From: Demequina litorisediminis
GTDB taxonomy: Bacteria; Actinomycetota; Actinomycetes; Actinomycetales; Demequinaceae
Assembly (NCBI RefSeq): GCF_030161615.1
Contig: NZ_BSUN01000002.1
Location: forward strand, 1-64,000
Reading direction: 5' to 3'
Length of the DNA stretch: 64,000 bases
The notes beneath the pieces were generated by a model. That model made no database searches. It was not told where the DNA came from and worked only from the letters and a program-made list of their open reading frames with translations. Shown in pieces: positions 50,701 to 61,545 of this stretch (the first letter of the stretch is position 1; every line of letters begins with the position of its first letter). The translations under genes and the position numbers were made by a program.

Positions 50701-52344
50701 GTCATCCGTGACTGTTCGGAACACGTTCAAGGCCGGAACTCTCGACGTCGCCGCTGCCGTCCGCGGCACCGCCGCGGCTGAGGCATGGGTGCCATCGCAG
50801 TTCGTCCTCGAGGCCACTTGCTCCCATCCCGACTACGGGACTTTCATCGATGGCACAGTGTCCGTGGGATCCGGCGCTGCGGCCCGGCCGCCGGCGGTCT
50901 GCCCATGGGGACTGAGTGTGAAGTCTCTGCAGTCGCCGAACCTTTGGCCGCCGCGGTGTCCCTCGACGCTCAGTCCGTGACGATCACGCGCGAGGCACCC
51001 TCGATCGTGACCGCGGCCTACACGTTCAACAAGAACACCTTGCGGGTCACACAGGGCACGTTGGGTAGTGGCGCCCGGACCGCCTGGGCGCCATCGACGT
51101 TCCCCACCACAGTGAAGTGCTCGACGGACTCGGGCCTGGTGGGAGTCAAGACGTTCACCGCGGCCGCGGGGACGTCGCATGCGGTGACGGGTCTTCCCAC
51201 GGGCGCGAGCCTGCGAGATCTCGCAGCCTGACAGCGGTGCGGATGCGCTGACGTTCACTCCGGCATCGCTGCTCGAGGTGCGTGGCGACACCGGAGTGAA
51301 TGTCTCGGCACGCTTCGACGCTGGCAAGGTGCGGTTGAGCGCCGCGGTGGAGGGGCCGGCGGCCGGGGCGGCGTGGGTGCCCTCCACATTCCCCGTCGAC
51401 GTCATCTGCCGTTCGGATCGGTTTGGCGAGGTCCTCGACGAGACATTGACGCCAAGCGTTGCCACGGCCGCACTGTCGTCTGGGCTTCCCGTGGACACAG
51501 CCTGCGCGCTCCAGACGGGTGACTACCGTCAGGCGCGCACGGCGACGACGGCGGACGTCGTCGAGATCTCGAACACCTCCGTGGTGGACGTCGAGATCTC
51601 GAACACGTATGAGGCCGGAGAGCCTGCTGCTCGACACGACGTCTGTGGGGAACGCTCGGCTTGCCTCGTGGGCGCCGACAACCGTCGACGTGGCCGCGCA
51701 GTGCACCGCTCCGTGGGGCGATGACGTCGGCACGCTCGAGGAGACGGCGGCCGTCGACGGCGCTACTGCCGCCCTCGAAGGATTGCCCGTGGGCTCCACA
51801 TGCGGCGTAGACGTGCACGGTGACGATCTGGCTCAGGTGTCCGCGTCACGGTCGACAATTGTCGTCAGCGAGCCGGCTGCAGCCGAGGTCGCGGTGGTGA
51901 CGAGCGTCAAGGGCGCGGACCTCAGAATTCGTCGCGCCGTCACCGGTGACGTTACGCAAGCATGGGAACGCGAGGCCGTGACCGCGACGTGCACGGCGGC
52001 GGGCCGTGAAATCTTTGCAACCGGTTTTGACCAGGACAAGCCGATGCGGTTCCTCTTGGCGGTCGACGAGGAAGTGTCTGCGCAGCCTGCTCCCGATCGG
52101 AAGTGAATGCCTCGTGACCGACGCCTCGGGGATCACGGTCCTGGCGACGATCGGCGAGCGTGGCGGCGATGCCGACTTCGCTTCATTCATCCCGTTCGCG
52201 GACGACGAGCCGCGGGAACCCACGACACAGCGCGGGCTCGCCGCGACGGGTCCGGCTGGATGGGTTGTCAGCCTTGCGGTTGCCGGAGCGATTGCGGTCG
52301 CTGGAACGCTGCTCGCATCACGTCGACGCAACGGCAGGCTCTGA
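47755..52344 (+). CDS. LAxTG-anchored surface protein (second copy)
   Basis: Copy of 3619-8204. It shares the G-run break (about 49048) and the AGCCT breaks at about 49447, 51208 and 51622. It has two extra AGCCT breaks, at 50420 (first copy AGCT, VELVSV) and at 52085 (first copy AGTT, AQLLPIG). It is intact at 51500, where the first copy lost bases. An upstream in-frame GTG/ATG extends the frame but lacks a signal-peptide pattern; the start after the G-rich ribosome site is kept. Confidence 0.85.
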
Positions 52345-52381
52345 ATACATCTCCAGCACCGTGTTCGTACTCCGCCAAGCC

Positions 52382-52627
52382 TTACGCCCCGAGGACGCGA
52401 TTCCACTCCGTGCGGGCTTGGTCTGCCCTGTCCTTGTCCAGCAGCGCGAGGATTTGCAACAGCGCATCGATGCGGCCACGGGCCCACGAACGTGTGTGGA
52501 ACGCGTCGCTACCGGGCTCCACCTCGGATGCGGATTCGGGCTCGGCGTCTCGGTAGACCGCGAACGTCTTAGTAAGAAGGCTCCGCCAAGTAGGCAGCGA
52601 GCCGGGATTGCTTATTGGTGCACTCAT
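52382..52627 (-). CDS. 81-residue hypothetical protein (second copy)
   Basis: Copy of 8242-8488. Two damaged sites compensate here (GAGCCGGG for GAGCTCGGG, and AGGCT for AGCT), so the frame is open but residues 9-16 are scrambled. Confidence 0.55.
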   Translation of the reverse strand: MSAPISNPGSLPTWRSLLTKTFAVYRDAEPESASEVEPGSDAFHTRSWARGRIDALLQILALLDKDRADQARTEWNRVLGA

Positions 52628-52784
52628 GCCCAGAGCATAGAGATAGGTATGGGCGGAGCGCTCGACATCACGAGGCTCTAGTTGGACATACCGGGCACTC
52701 TTCGCGCCGTGGTCGACAGGTGTGGACGGACTCCACTATGAATAGGGCCATGTACGCGCTTCACGGCGCCGATAAGGCGACGGC

Positions 52785-53268
52785 ATGAGATTCCGCCCCA
52801 AGGGTAGTCGGAGAGAACCCCCTCCCCGTACGAGGGCCGGGCGCACCATCTCGCGCTGCTCCATGCCGAGACAGACCGGCAACGCGCGAACATCGTTTCC
52901 TCGGCGAGTGCCGCTCTCACTCGAGCAAGCATCTTGATTGCGGCGGCTGGCCTAACAATTAGCCAGACGAACCTGGATGCGATGCACCCTGGATGGGCGA
53001 TGATCTCAATGACGCTCTCAGCCAACGCCGTGGGGTTCGGCATCGCAGCGCTGTGGCAGGGGAACCGATACGAACACACTGTCGCGGCGATGCGGCACGA
53101 CATCTGGGACGCTTCGCCGGTTGAGGCCTCAGACATTGTGCTCGACCGCAAGCCTTGAATTCATGACGGCGGAGGAGTCACGCAACAACCTGCGGGCCAA
53201 CTTCCTCGCTCGGCTTTGTCCTGTGGGGCACGTCTCTGGTCGCCCTTATTCTTGCCCAGACGATTTAG
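52785..53268 (+). CDS. Small membrane protein (second copy)
   Basis: Copy of 8646-9131. The site near the middle reads AAGCCTT (first copy AAGGCTT), and the AAGCTC of the first copy at 9074 is shortened to GCTC near 53210. Confidence 0.55.
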
Positions 53269-53291
53269 GTCAGACCGCACGAGGAGCAAAC

Positions 53292-53429
53292 ATGGCAGAC
53301 GATAAGAAGCCGCCACAGTCGAAGCAACCACCGCCGGTACCCAAGTCATCCCGACCCCCGCGCCTTCTCCGGGAGCTCAGCAGGCAGCCTCAGCCGCCCA
53401 AGCCGCCCAAGCCGCCGAAGTCTCGGTGA
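53292..53429 (+). CDS. 45-residue Pro/Lys-rich protein (second copy)
   Basis: Identical to 9155-9292, including the AGCT near 53376. Confidence 0.5.
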   Translation: MADDKKPPQSKQPPPVPKSSRPPRLLRELSRQPQPPKPPKPPKSR

Positions 53430-53515
53430 TCCGCGCTCGGTCGGTGCGCCGATAATAGCCGTTATGTCGGGTTCTACCAGGGAGGATGCACGAACATCGC
53501 GCTTCCAGGGTCAGC

Positions 53516-53764
53516 CTAGCGGCTTCCCCGGTGGCGTGCTACGTGGACGATGAGTGAGGGGATGGTGTCCTCTGGCGGGGACACCCATCCTCGCGATCGC
53601 GCGCGCTTGTCGCGGTCGTGCACCACCCACGCGACGACGTCGCGGGTGGCGGTTTCGAGGATGGCCGTGCTGCCGTTGCGCGCCGCGGCGTAATACTCCA
53701 ACTGGGGAGCCCCGGTCGCTCTTAAATCGGGGTCGCCCGCTTGTTGGTGGAGATCGTCGTTCAT
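53516..53764 (-). CDS. 83-residue hypothetical protein (second copy)
   Basis: Copy of 9379-9630, one residue shorter because the variable site near 53608 lost three bases. Confidence 0.5.
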   Translation of the reverse strand: MNDDLHQQAGDPDLRATGAPQLEYYAAARNGSTAILETATRDVVAWVVHDRDKRARSRGWVSPPEDTIPSLIVHVARHRGSR

Positions 53765-53791
53765 GGTCCGTTGATTATCCGTCGGATGCTC

Positions 53792-54328
53792 TTACCCGCG
53801 AAGCGGCCGACGCTCGGTGTCGATCTCCCCACTCATTTGCGGGGCGTCCGCTTGGCATTCCAGTGTCGTGTCACGGGGGTCGGGGTCTGTCGTCACGCAG
53901 TAGGTGGTGACGTTCGTGCCGGCGGTTTGGCGATATCGGTCTCCCCCACGCCAGTGTCCGACTTCAAGGAGGAGGTCCGGGTACTCCTCGAGCCGGAAGG
54001 TGGTGCTGCGGTTCTCGGTCTCAGTGGAGGCTACGGTGCCGGCGAGTTCCACGTAGGTGATCTGGTCGACTCCGTCCGAGAGGTACTGCCAGGCGCCTAC
54101 CGTCCAGGCGCTCACGGTCAACGCCAGAAGCAGCAGCGCGGTCGTGGCGCCCCAAGAGCGCGACCGGCGAGACGTCTGTGGTGCGCGTCGACCTCCAGGT
54201 TGGGTAGGCGTGAAGTACCAGTACGCGAAGGCAAAGAGCCCGGTCAAGGGAACGGTGAGCCACAGGGCGTCTTCGGGTCCGACCGTGGCCTGGGAGGTGA
54301 TGGTGACGAGTTCCGCGCTGTAGGTCAT
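53792..54328 (-). CDS. 178-residue membrane protein (second copy)
   Basis: Same as 9658-10194. Confidence 0.7.
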   Translation of the reverse strand: MTYSAELVTITSQATVGPEDALWLTVPLTGLFAFAYWYFTPTQPGGRRAPQTSRRSRSWGATTALLLLALTVSAWTVGAWQYLSDGVDQITYVELAGTVASTETENRSTTFRLEEYPDLLLEVGHWRGGDRYRQTAGTNVTTYCVTTDPDPRDTTLECQADAPQMSGEIDTERRPLRG

Positions 54329-54586
54329 CGCTCCTGCTCTCCGCGGGTAGCGAGGGCCTTGATCTTGTCGGGGTTGTGGCCCGACCAGTGGTCGACCTCA
54401 CCGGAGATCTCGACGACAACAACGGGCGCCTCGGCGTGGCCCAGGCTCGTTCTTGACGAATGATGCGGCCTTGGCGTCGTCGCGGACGTCCACCTCAGCG
54501 AACGGGAGGCTTGCCTCCTTGAGCGCTCGCTTGGTCATGTGGCACCGCAGGCACGTGGGTCCTGTCGAGTAGACGGTGATCTTCAT
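54325..54586 (-). CDS. nrdH: NrdH-type redoxin (second copy, same frameshift)
   Basis: Same as 10191-10452. AGGCT at 54443 breaks this copy too, so copy agreement alone does not prove a base correct. Confidence 0.85.
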
Positions 54587-55253
54587 GGTGGTGTCCTTTC
54601 TCGCGGTGGGGGGATGCGCTTTGTGGTGTTGAGCGCTGGTCAATCCCCGCATCCGGCGATAGGGGACCAGATGCGCCGCGGAGGGCGAAGTGCAACCCGT
54701 AGGGCCGTCGACGGAGGAAGGTTGCGAGCGGAGCGAAGCAACCTCGCCGGACGAGACGGCCGCACCGCAGGTGCGGTTGCGCGCAGCCCGGAGGGCGCAA
54801 GAATGGTCCCTCGCCGGATGCGAGGTCGACCAATTCAGGGCCGCGCTAGCGGCCAGCGTTTGTGCCGGCGGATGCCGGCACCAGGCCGCCCAGGCGGCCG
54901 CCGCCGTTGCTCTCCCCCACGGGTCCAGGTTGTGCCCGGTCGACGTGGGCCAGGCGTGAGCAGCGCAGGCTGCATGCACGTTCTGGCTGTGTCGTGCGGG
55001 GTGCAACCGGGCGGTTGGGTCCTGCTGTCCATCCTGGGTGCGCGCGAAGGCCCGGCCCCAGCCGGAGCGCGTGCACAGGTGGTCAGGGGGCACTCATGGT
55101 GCTACTCCCCACCCTCGGGCCGGCTCCGTCCGGCCCTGCTCGCACTTGTGCGAGCTCGTGACCGCCGGCGCTCGATGCGCCTGCGCGGTCACGACCCGCC
55201 CACACCCCGTGTGGGCTGTGGGCGTCTGGCTCGACGCCAGACACCCACACCCG
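54587..55253 (-). promoter_or_regulatory. Leader repeat L1 (second copy)
   Basis: Same as 10453-11120 apart from a G run, and AGCT at 55153 where the first copy has AGGCT (11027). Confidence 0.6.
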
Positions 55254-55260
55254 CCCGTCG

Positions 55261-55602
55261 CTAGTAGCCTTCATCAACCTCGAGTTCTTGGATGCGCTGC
55301 GCGTTGGCTCTTGCAGCGCGCGCGGCCCATCCCCAAGCGAACACGACGGCCGCGGTGAACACGAGGCGGTTCGCGAGTCCGGGGACACCTGCGATCCAGT
55401 TCGAGGCGCACACCAGCGTCATGCCTGCGACGGCCAGCGCGAAGCCGACGCTTACGGCTCGGAGCGATTGGATGCGCTTTGCTCTGTCGCGGAGCACGTC
55501 GTCGACGTGTGAGCGCGGGTTCTTGGCGAGGATGACGACGCCGGCGACGACGGTCGCCCATCCGACCATGAGCACGGCGTTGGCGAGGAAAGAGTCAAAC
55601 AT
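55261..55602 (-). CDS. 113-residue membrane protein (second copy)
   Basis: Same as 11127-11468. Confidence 0.7.
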   Translation of the reverse strand: MFDSFLANAVLMVGWATVVAGVVILAKNPRSHVDDVLRDRAKRIQSLRAVSVGFALAVAGMTLVCASNWIAGVPGLANRLVFTAAVVFAWGWAARAARANAQRIQELEVDEGY

Positions 55603-55941
55603 CAGGCGTGTGCGGCGAGGTACTCATCGATGGCGTCGCGCACGATGTCGCTCTTCTTTCGGCCGGGGCCGACGAGGCGGGCAAGTGCGCGGTCTTGTGC
55701 GTCGGTGACGGCGACGTTGACGCGGGGGCTGCGCTGGCCGGGCTTGTTGGTGGCGCGGTCCAGGCGCGGCCGTCCGGCCGATCGCTCGATGGCTTCGACG
55801 TCGACGCCGGCGGATTCGAGCAGAGCCTCGGCCGTGAGCGGCGGCATCGGCGCCGGTGAGTGTGCCGCGGGACTGACCCCACTTGGTGGGGTCAGCGGCG
55901 AACGCGTCGAGGGCGGCGTCGCGGTCGGTGGTGTCGCTCAT
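55602..55941 (-). CDS. RHH antitoxin candidate (second copy, frameshifted)
   Basis: Copy of 11468-11806. AGCCT at 55826 replaces AGCT, separating the N-terminal third from the RHH domain. Confidence 0.7.
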
Positions 55942-55960
55942 GGCGGGGTTCCTTCCTCTT

Positions 55961-56230
55961 CTACTTCTGCGTGTACCCGACGGCTCGGGCGGTGACTGCC
56001 CGAAGCGGCATGACGTGGAACACCAGGACGGTGCGTGGCGGGGTGGTCGTGACCAGTACCTCGAGTGTTCCGAACCTGCTGGGGCCGATGTAGAGCGTGG
56101 GGGCTCCCTGGCCGGGGATGCGCGGTTCTCCGAACTCGGTCTCGACGTGATCGGCGTGGAGCATGGCCCACTGCGCTTCCTCGCGGGGGATGCCGTGCTT
56201 GTCGGCGCTAGCGGTCCACTCGATTCCCAT
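55961..56230 (-). CDS. BrnT-like toxin candidate (second copy)
   Basis: Same as 11826-12095. Confidence 0.6.
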   Translation of the reverse strand: MGIEWTASADKHGIPREEAQWAMLHADHVETEFGEPRIPGQGAPTLYIGPSRFGTLEVLVTTTPPRTVLVFHVMPLRAVTARAVGYTQK

Positions 56231-56233
56231 ATG

Positions 56234-56273
56234 AATATTGTCTCACACAATATGGATTGTGTCCACCAATATT
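56234..56273. promoter_or_regulatory. Nested palindromic operator (second copy)
   Basis: Same as 12099-12138. Confidence 0.75.
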
Positions 56274-56284
56274 AGCCTGCGTTT

Positions 56285-56325
56285 CGGGAAAAGGAAAGGC
56301 CCCGCTGGCTGGTGCCAGCGAGGCC
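56285..56325 (-). terminator. Terminator of the zinc-binding gene (second copy)
   Basis: Same 12-bp stem and T-rich run as 12150-12190. Confidence 0.85.
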
Positions 56326-56334
56326 CGGTGCGGG

Positions 56335-56682
56335 TCAGCGGGGGCAAGACTCGCACTTCATGGGCGCCCCGATCTCCTCGTGCCAGTCGCGGCGGTCGAC
56401 CGTCAGGACGGGGCGCCAGTGGTTGAGGGGCGTGGGCCATTCGTTGGCGCGGGGGTCGTGCTTGACGGCGGTCCGGCCGTAGTGGCCAAGGTGCTCGAAG
56501 CACACGATGCGACCGCTGTGTTCGCACCAGAACAGCGGCGTCTCGCTGGTGGTGGTGAGGCCGAGTCCGGCGACGCATTCGGGCTGGTGGGGGTCGGCGA
56601 CGTGCTCGCCGCAGTGGCGGCATTCGTTGTTCTCGTCGTAGAGGTTGACGGGGCTCGCGGCGGCAAAGGTGTGGTTGGGCAT
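56335..56682 (-). CDS. Cys/His-rich protein (second copy)
   Basis: Same as 12200-12547. Confidence 0.65.
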   Translation of the reverse strand: MPNHTFAAASPVNLYDENNECRHCGEHVADPHQPECVAGLGLTTTSETPLFWCEHSGRIVCFEHLGHYGRTAVKHDPRANEWPTPLNHWRPVLTVDRRDWHEEIGAPMKCESCPR

Positions 56683-57353
56683 GGTGGTGTCCTTTCTCGC
56701 GGTGGGGGGATGCGCTTTGTGGTGTTGAGCGCTGGTCAATCCCCGCATCCGGCGATAGGGGACCAGATGCGCCGCGGAGGGCGAAGTGCAACCCGTAGGG
56801 CCGTCGACGGAGGAAGGTTGCGAGCGGAGCGAAGCAACCTCGCCGGACGAGACGGCCGCACCGCAGGTGCGGTTGCGCGCAGCCCGGAGGGCGCAAGAAT
56901 GGTCCCTCGCCGGATGCGAGGTCGACCAATTCAGGGCCGCGCTAGCGGCCAGCGTTTGTGCCGGCGGATGCCGGCACCAGGCCGCCTCGGCGGCCGCCGC
57001 CGTTGCTCTCCCCCACGGGTCCAGGTTGTGCCCGGTCGACGTGGGCCAGGCGTGAGCAGCGCAGGCTGCATGCACGTTCTGGCTGTGTCGTGCGGGGTGC
57101 AACCGGGCGGTTGGGTCCTGCTGTCCATCCTGGGTGCGCGCGAAGGCCCGGCCCCAGCCGGAGCGCGTGCACAGGTGGTCAGGGGGCACTCATGGTGCTA
57201 CTCCCCCACCCTCGGGCCGGCTCCGTCCGGCCCTGCTCGCACTTGTGCGAGCTCGTGACCGCCGGCGCTCGATGCGCCTGCGCGGTCACGACCCGCCCAC
57301 ACCCCGTGTGGGCTGTGGGCGTCTGGCTCGACGCCAGACACCCACACCCGCCC
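56683..57353 (-). promoter_or_regulatory. Leader repeat L2 (second copy)
   Basis: Same as 12548-13219 except AGCT near 57250, where the first copy has AGGCT. Confidence 0.6.
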
Positions 57354-57394
57354 GACCGGCGGCCCGGCCACTGGTGGGTGGCCGGGCGCTTGGG

Positions 57395-57811
57395 TTACAG
57401 GCTGTCGATGTGGTCGAGGTCGCGTGTCGCGAGGCTGTAGCGCTGGGTGTAGGTGTGTGCTCGCATTCGCAGGGCTTCGATCATCCATGCGAGGTGGTCG
57501 GCGCTGAGGTGGCTTGCGTGGGCCAGGGGGTCGAGTTTTTCGCTTTCTCCGAGGTCGAGGGCGCGGGCCACGGCGCATGCCGAGGTGGCGATGACGTGGT
57601 GAGGGCACTCGATTTCGTCGACGATCATTCCGTAGGCGTCGCGGTCGCTCTCGCCTGTGTCGATGAGGTAGACGCGGTGGGCGTCGGGGCACATGCTCAG
57701 GGCGTGGGCGATGAGAGCACCTGCCGCCGTGGCGAGTTCGTGGCGCTTGGCGTCGCCTACGGCGGTGGCGGCCTCGTAGAGTGCTTCGGTTCGTTCTTGG
57801 GTGGTGAGCAT
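57395..57811 (-). CDS. 138-residue hypothetical protein (second copy)
   Basis: Same as 13261-13677. Confidence 0.6.
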   Translation of the reverse strand: MLTTQERTEALYEAATAVGDAKRHELATAAGALIAHALSMCPDAHRVYLIDTGESDRDAYGMIVDEIECPHHVIATSACAVARALDLGESEKLDPLAHASHLSADHLAWMIEALRMRAHTYTQRYSLATRDLDHIDSL

Positions 57812-57862
57812 TTGGGGTTCCTTTCGGGGCGGCGGGCCACTGTGTGGCCCGCCGCGCGGGGT

Positions 57863-58327
57863 TTAGGAGCGGCGGCCGCGTGCGGAGACGATGCGCTTGG
57901 GGCCGAGTGCCTGGTATCCCTCGTCGGTGAGTTCCCAGGGGGCTTCGTCGTAGCCGGGAAGTTCGCGGATGCTGGCGGCTTCGATGACGTTGAGGTAGGT
58001 CGCGGCGAGCGTGGTGTCCCAGCCGTCGATTTCGCATGCCTGGTAGCGGTAGCAGGCGATGAGGGACAGAATCACGACGGGGGGCAGCACGTCGGTGTCG
58101 AGCATGCGGAACGTGTAGGCGGGCGGGTTGACGGCGTCGCGGTAGCGGTGGTTTACGGATGCGTGAACGGCGTCGGTGAGGGCTTGGCCGATGAGGTCGG
58201 CGTTTGCGTGGCGCACGTCGAGCGCGATGCCGCCGTGGTGGACATAGAGAGGCCCGTGGGTGCGGTTCTTCACGCCCGCGGTCACGAGGGCGTCGATGTG
58301 GGTCTTAGCGACGATGAAGGCGCTCAT
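57863..58327 (-). CDS. 154-residue hypothetical protein (second copy)
   Basis: Same as 13729-14193. Confidence 0.65.
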   Translation of the reverse strand: MSAFIVAKTHIDALVTAGVKNRTHGPLYVHHGGIALDVRHANADLIGQALTDAVHASVNHRYRDAVNPPAYTFRMLDTDVLPPVVILSLIACYRYQACEIDGWDTTLAATYLNVIEAASIRELPGYDEAPWELTDEGYQALGPKRIVSARGRRS

Positions 58328-58775
58328 GGGTGGTTCCTTTCTCACCCGGTGCGGCCCGCGCGCGGTGTGCGTGACGGTTGGTCACCGCATCGGCTGATAG
58401 GGGACCAGATGCCCTCGGAGCGCGAAAGCAGCAACCCCGAAGGGGCCAACCGGGAGGAAGGTTCACCAGGGAGCGCAGCGACCGCAGGGAACCTCGCCGG
58501 ACCGGTCAGGCCGGCAGCGCAGGCGACGGTTGTGCGCAGCGCGCAGAGGGCAAGAATGGTCCCTCAGCCGATGCTTGAACACCCCACACTGTCGCGGCCG
58601 CGCAGCGGACGCGTCGACGAGCGCGCAGCGCTCCCCCACCCGCCTGTCGGGTGGGCCACCAGCCGCAGGCTGGTGCACGCGTGAGGGATCGTCACCCGAA
58701 GGGCCAAGACCCGCCCATCCGAAGCGCCGTGCGCGCACGGATGGAGCCAGCGGGGCTTGGGTCGCGAAGCGACTA
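58328..58775 (-). promoter_or_regulatory. Leader repeat L3 (second copy)
   Basis: Same as 14194-14640 with one more C in the run near 58634. Confidence 0.6.
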
Positions 58776-59711
58776 GAGCCCGACCCCGCCAGGGGCACGC
58801 CCACCAGGTCCTCGCTGTCTCCTTCTTCGTCGTCGTCCAGGTCGTCGAAGTTGGGCTCTTCGTGCCGGTCGAGAACGATCTCCTTCACGACTTCTGGGTC
58901 GCCAAAATTCATCAGGGTCATGCCGAGGAAGTCCTCATGCGAGGGAAGGAAAACGTGGTCGATCACTTCGGCGAGGTAGGGAATGCCTGGCGTGTCGTGT
59001 TCGTAAAAGGCTCGCCGCGACAGGGCTGAAATGTGGCGTGTGATGGGGTACACCAGGTCGTAGAGCGCGAGAGTGGTCGCCGTCGAACCTTTCAGATACG
59101 AGCCTCGAACACCGTCGAGCCAGCCTGAAAGTATCGACTGAATCTCGTCGTCCTCGCTCGTGTAGATCACGTTCGGCACCTGGTCGTAGATCCAGATCAT
59201 GAACTCGTCAGGTCTGCTCAAGGCTGGCGCGCGGTCGCAAAGCGCAGTCCATTGGGTGTGGGGGTCGGGTTTGACTTCACCGCTGGCGAGCGTGTCCATA
59301 TAGGCGTAGCGCCCTCCCCCACCCGCATATGCGGTCAGGAACTCGACGGCGTCGCCGTGAAAGGTGCCGGGGTCAATGGACGGCCACTGGTCGCCGTTGC
59401 CAGCGGCGAGGTCGCGGACGGCTGCGTACAGCCTGCGCGACGCCGTGGTTGTAGCCCCTAACGGGCCGAAACTCGCCGTCGCGAAGTCGCCCGTCAAGGA
59501 GGATCGCGACTTTCCCTAGTCGCTCGAAGCCTGATGTAAAGGTGTGGAGGCCAAGGTTGAGGGGGCTTTGACGTCCGAAACGCTCCCTATCCAAATGTCC
59601 GCCTTCGTGGGTGCTTGCGCGAGGTGGCGCAGCCCGGTGATGGTGAGTTCGGTCGCGAGCCTGAGTCTCGGCGAGCAGCGGGTCCCAGACGAGGGAGGAG
59701 GAGCCGGTCAT
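58773..59711 (-). CDS. About 310-residue hypothetical protein (second copy)
   Basis: Copy of 14638-15574. The two variable sites read AGCCT here (59431 and 59658) against AGGCT and AGT in the first copy. Neither copy has the full frame. Confidence 0.6.
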
Positions 59712-59716
59712 GGTCG

Positions 59717-59965
59717 CTATCGCCGTTCGTCGAGGGCCGTGAAGTAATGGTTCTCGGCCGCGTCATTAATGGGGGCGAGTTGGTCAAGTTCCCATGCGCG
59801 CCCCTTTGGGGCGCCGCCTGTAGACACGTCGGTCTTGATGGCTTCGCGGACGGCGTGCGTGACGCCTCGGATGAGGCGTGCGCGCTCGTCGAAGGGCAGG
59901 CCGGCAGCGGTGCGGCGGACGTCGGAGATGATGCGGTCCACGTCGGGTGACTGGTGAATAGCCAT
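59717..59965 (-). CDS. 82-residue hypothetical protein (second copy)
   Basis: Same as 15580-15828. Confidence 0.6.
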   Translation of the reverse strand: MAIHQSPDVDRIISDVRRTAAGLPFDERARLIRGVTHAVREAIKTDVSTGGAPKGRAWELDQLAPINDAAENHYFTALDERR

Positions 59966-60035
59966 GAGTTGAACCTAGAGGTTAGATGCGTTCACCAACA
60001 GGCGTCGCGCACAGAAAGGCGTGCGGCTTTCGCGG

Positions 60036-60143
60036 TTAGAGGTGGCAGTCGAAGTCGACGTCGTCGACGGTCGCGCCGCGAGGCGCGTTGGCCGGGGCCG
60101 GCTCGATGCCGGTCTGGTCAAGTTGCGCGCTGTGGTGGGTCAT
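60036..60143 (-). CDS. 35-residue acidic peptide (second copy)
   Basis: Copy of 15899-16006; AGTT at 60123 instead of AGCT. Confidence 0.4.
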   Translation of the reverse strand: MTHHSAQLDQTGIEPAPANAPRGATVDDVDFDCHL

Positions 60144-60219
60144 GCGCGCAAGGTACCCACGCGGCCCGAGTCGTTTGCCGGGGTCGCGGGCCGGGTGTTC
60201 CGGCCCGCGACCGTGGTGG

Positions 60220-61545
60220 CTAGTCGGTGGTGTAGGTCTGGGTGGCGGTGTGGTCGCCGTTGTTGTGGGTGGTGACGTAGTGGGCTTCGGGCGGGGTGAG
60301 GGTGTAGCCGAGGTCTGCCAGGAGCGTGAGGTGTGCGGCGAAGCCGGTGCGGTTCTCGCGCCACACGGTCTTGGACACGCGGTCCTCGTGGCGGGCGATG
60401 GTGGCCAGGAGGTGGGTCCGCAGGGTCGCTCCGTCGTTGACGGTGGCCTTGGCGTGGGCTTCTGCGCCGGGCCATGCGCCGTTCTTGACGGCGGCGACGA
60501 TGCGGACGGCTTCGCGCACGTGCTCTTCGCTGTAGGGGGTGGCGATGTTGAGGGCCAGGAGCGTGGGGATGTGCTTCTTGGGGATGGTGGTGCGGGGGTG
60601 AAGCGACTCGGTGAGCCAGGCGCGACGGACACCGTTGGCGGTGTCCCATGCCTTGTTGTTGGCGATCACGCGGCGTCGCTCGGCCTTGTCGTCCTCAGAC
60701 ACCTCGACGGTCTCGGCCTTGGGGTCGTGGGCGCGAGTCTTGGTGCACCAGTGCTGGACGACGGCCTCGCCGTCGTTGGTGACGGTGGGGTAGATGCCGT
60801 AGCAGGGCTGGCCGTGGTGCTGGGCGATTTCCTCGTCGGACTTGAGGTGCTTGGACTTACCGTCCCAGCCGGAGGGCCGTTCGGTGATGATGGTCACGCC
60901 GGTGTCGGCGGCGATCTTCTCGGCCTGGGCGACGGCTTCGGCCTTCGCGATTGCCTCGCGGGCCTTCCTGAGCACCCAGTCGGGGTTCTGGCCGTCCTCG
61001 ACCGCGGCGAGGGTGGTGGCGTACAGGTCGGCGTCCTTGGATTCGAGGTCGGCAAGGGCGAGGGCCTGATCGAGCGAGATTTCTCCGGCATGGAGGTAGG
61101 CGCGGGTGTCCTCGGGTGCGGCGTGGGCGGCGGCGAGGTTCTTGATGGTGTCGCGCTTGGCGCCGAGTCCCTTGGCGATCGCGGCGGCGGTTGCGCCGGT
61201 GTCGAGCATGCCCTGGATGCCGCGTGCGAGTTCGGCATCGGTGAAGCCTGCACGCTGGGTGTTCTCGTGGACCATTGCGGCCGCGATGGTGGCGGCGTCC
61301 GCGTCGGGCACGATGTTGACGAGGATTTCGGTAAGCCCGGCGTCGGTGGCGGAGGCGTGGCGGCGGTGTCCGGCGATGATGGTGTAGCCGCCTTCGGGGT
61401 CGGGGGTGACGACGAGGGGCTGGATGATTCCGCGGTCCTTGATGGATGCGGTGAGGGTGTCGCGGTTGCCGAGGTCGTAGCGCGGGTTTGCGGGGTTCGG
61501 GTGAACCTCGTTGAGCGCGACGGTGGCAAGCGTCATGGCGTGCAT
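60220..61545 (-). CDS. ParB-family protein (second copy)
   Basis: Same as 16083-17408, with no frame difference. Confidence 0.8.
   Translation of the reverse strand: MHAMTLATVALNEVHPNPANPRYDLGNRDTLTASIKDRGIIQPLVVTPDPEGGYTIIAGHRRHASATDAGLTEILVNIVPDADAATIAAAMVHENTQRAGFTDAELARGIQGMLDTGATAAAIAKGLGAKRDTIKNLAAAHAAPEDTRAYLHAGEISLDQALALADLESKDADLYATTLAAVEDGQNPDWVLRKAREAIAKAEAVAQAEKIAADTGVTIITERPSGWDGKSKHLKSDEEIAQHHGQPCYGIYPTVTNDGEAVVQHWCTKTRAHDPKAETVEVSEDDKAERRRVIANNKAWDTANGVRRAWLTESLHPRTTIPKKHIPTLLALNIATPYSEEHVREAVRIVAAVKNGAWPGAEAHAKATVNDGATLRTHLLATIARHEDRVSKTVWRENRTGFAAHLTLLADLGYTLTPPEAHYVTTHNNGDHTATQTYTTD

Noticed and set aside
3619-52344. Programmed frameshifting or widespread pseudogenes
   Set aside because: The breaks share one short string, occur in unrelated genes, all resolve with the same edit, and differ between two copies of the same DNA. 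Sequence error at a modified motif is simpler.
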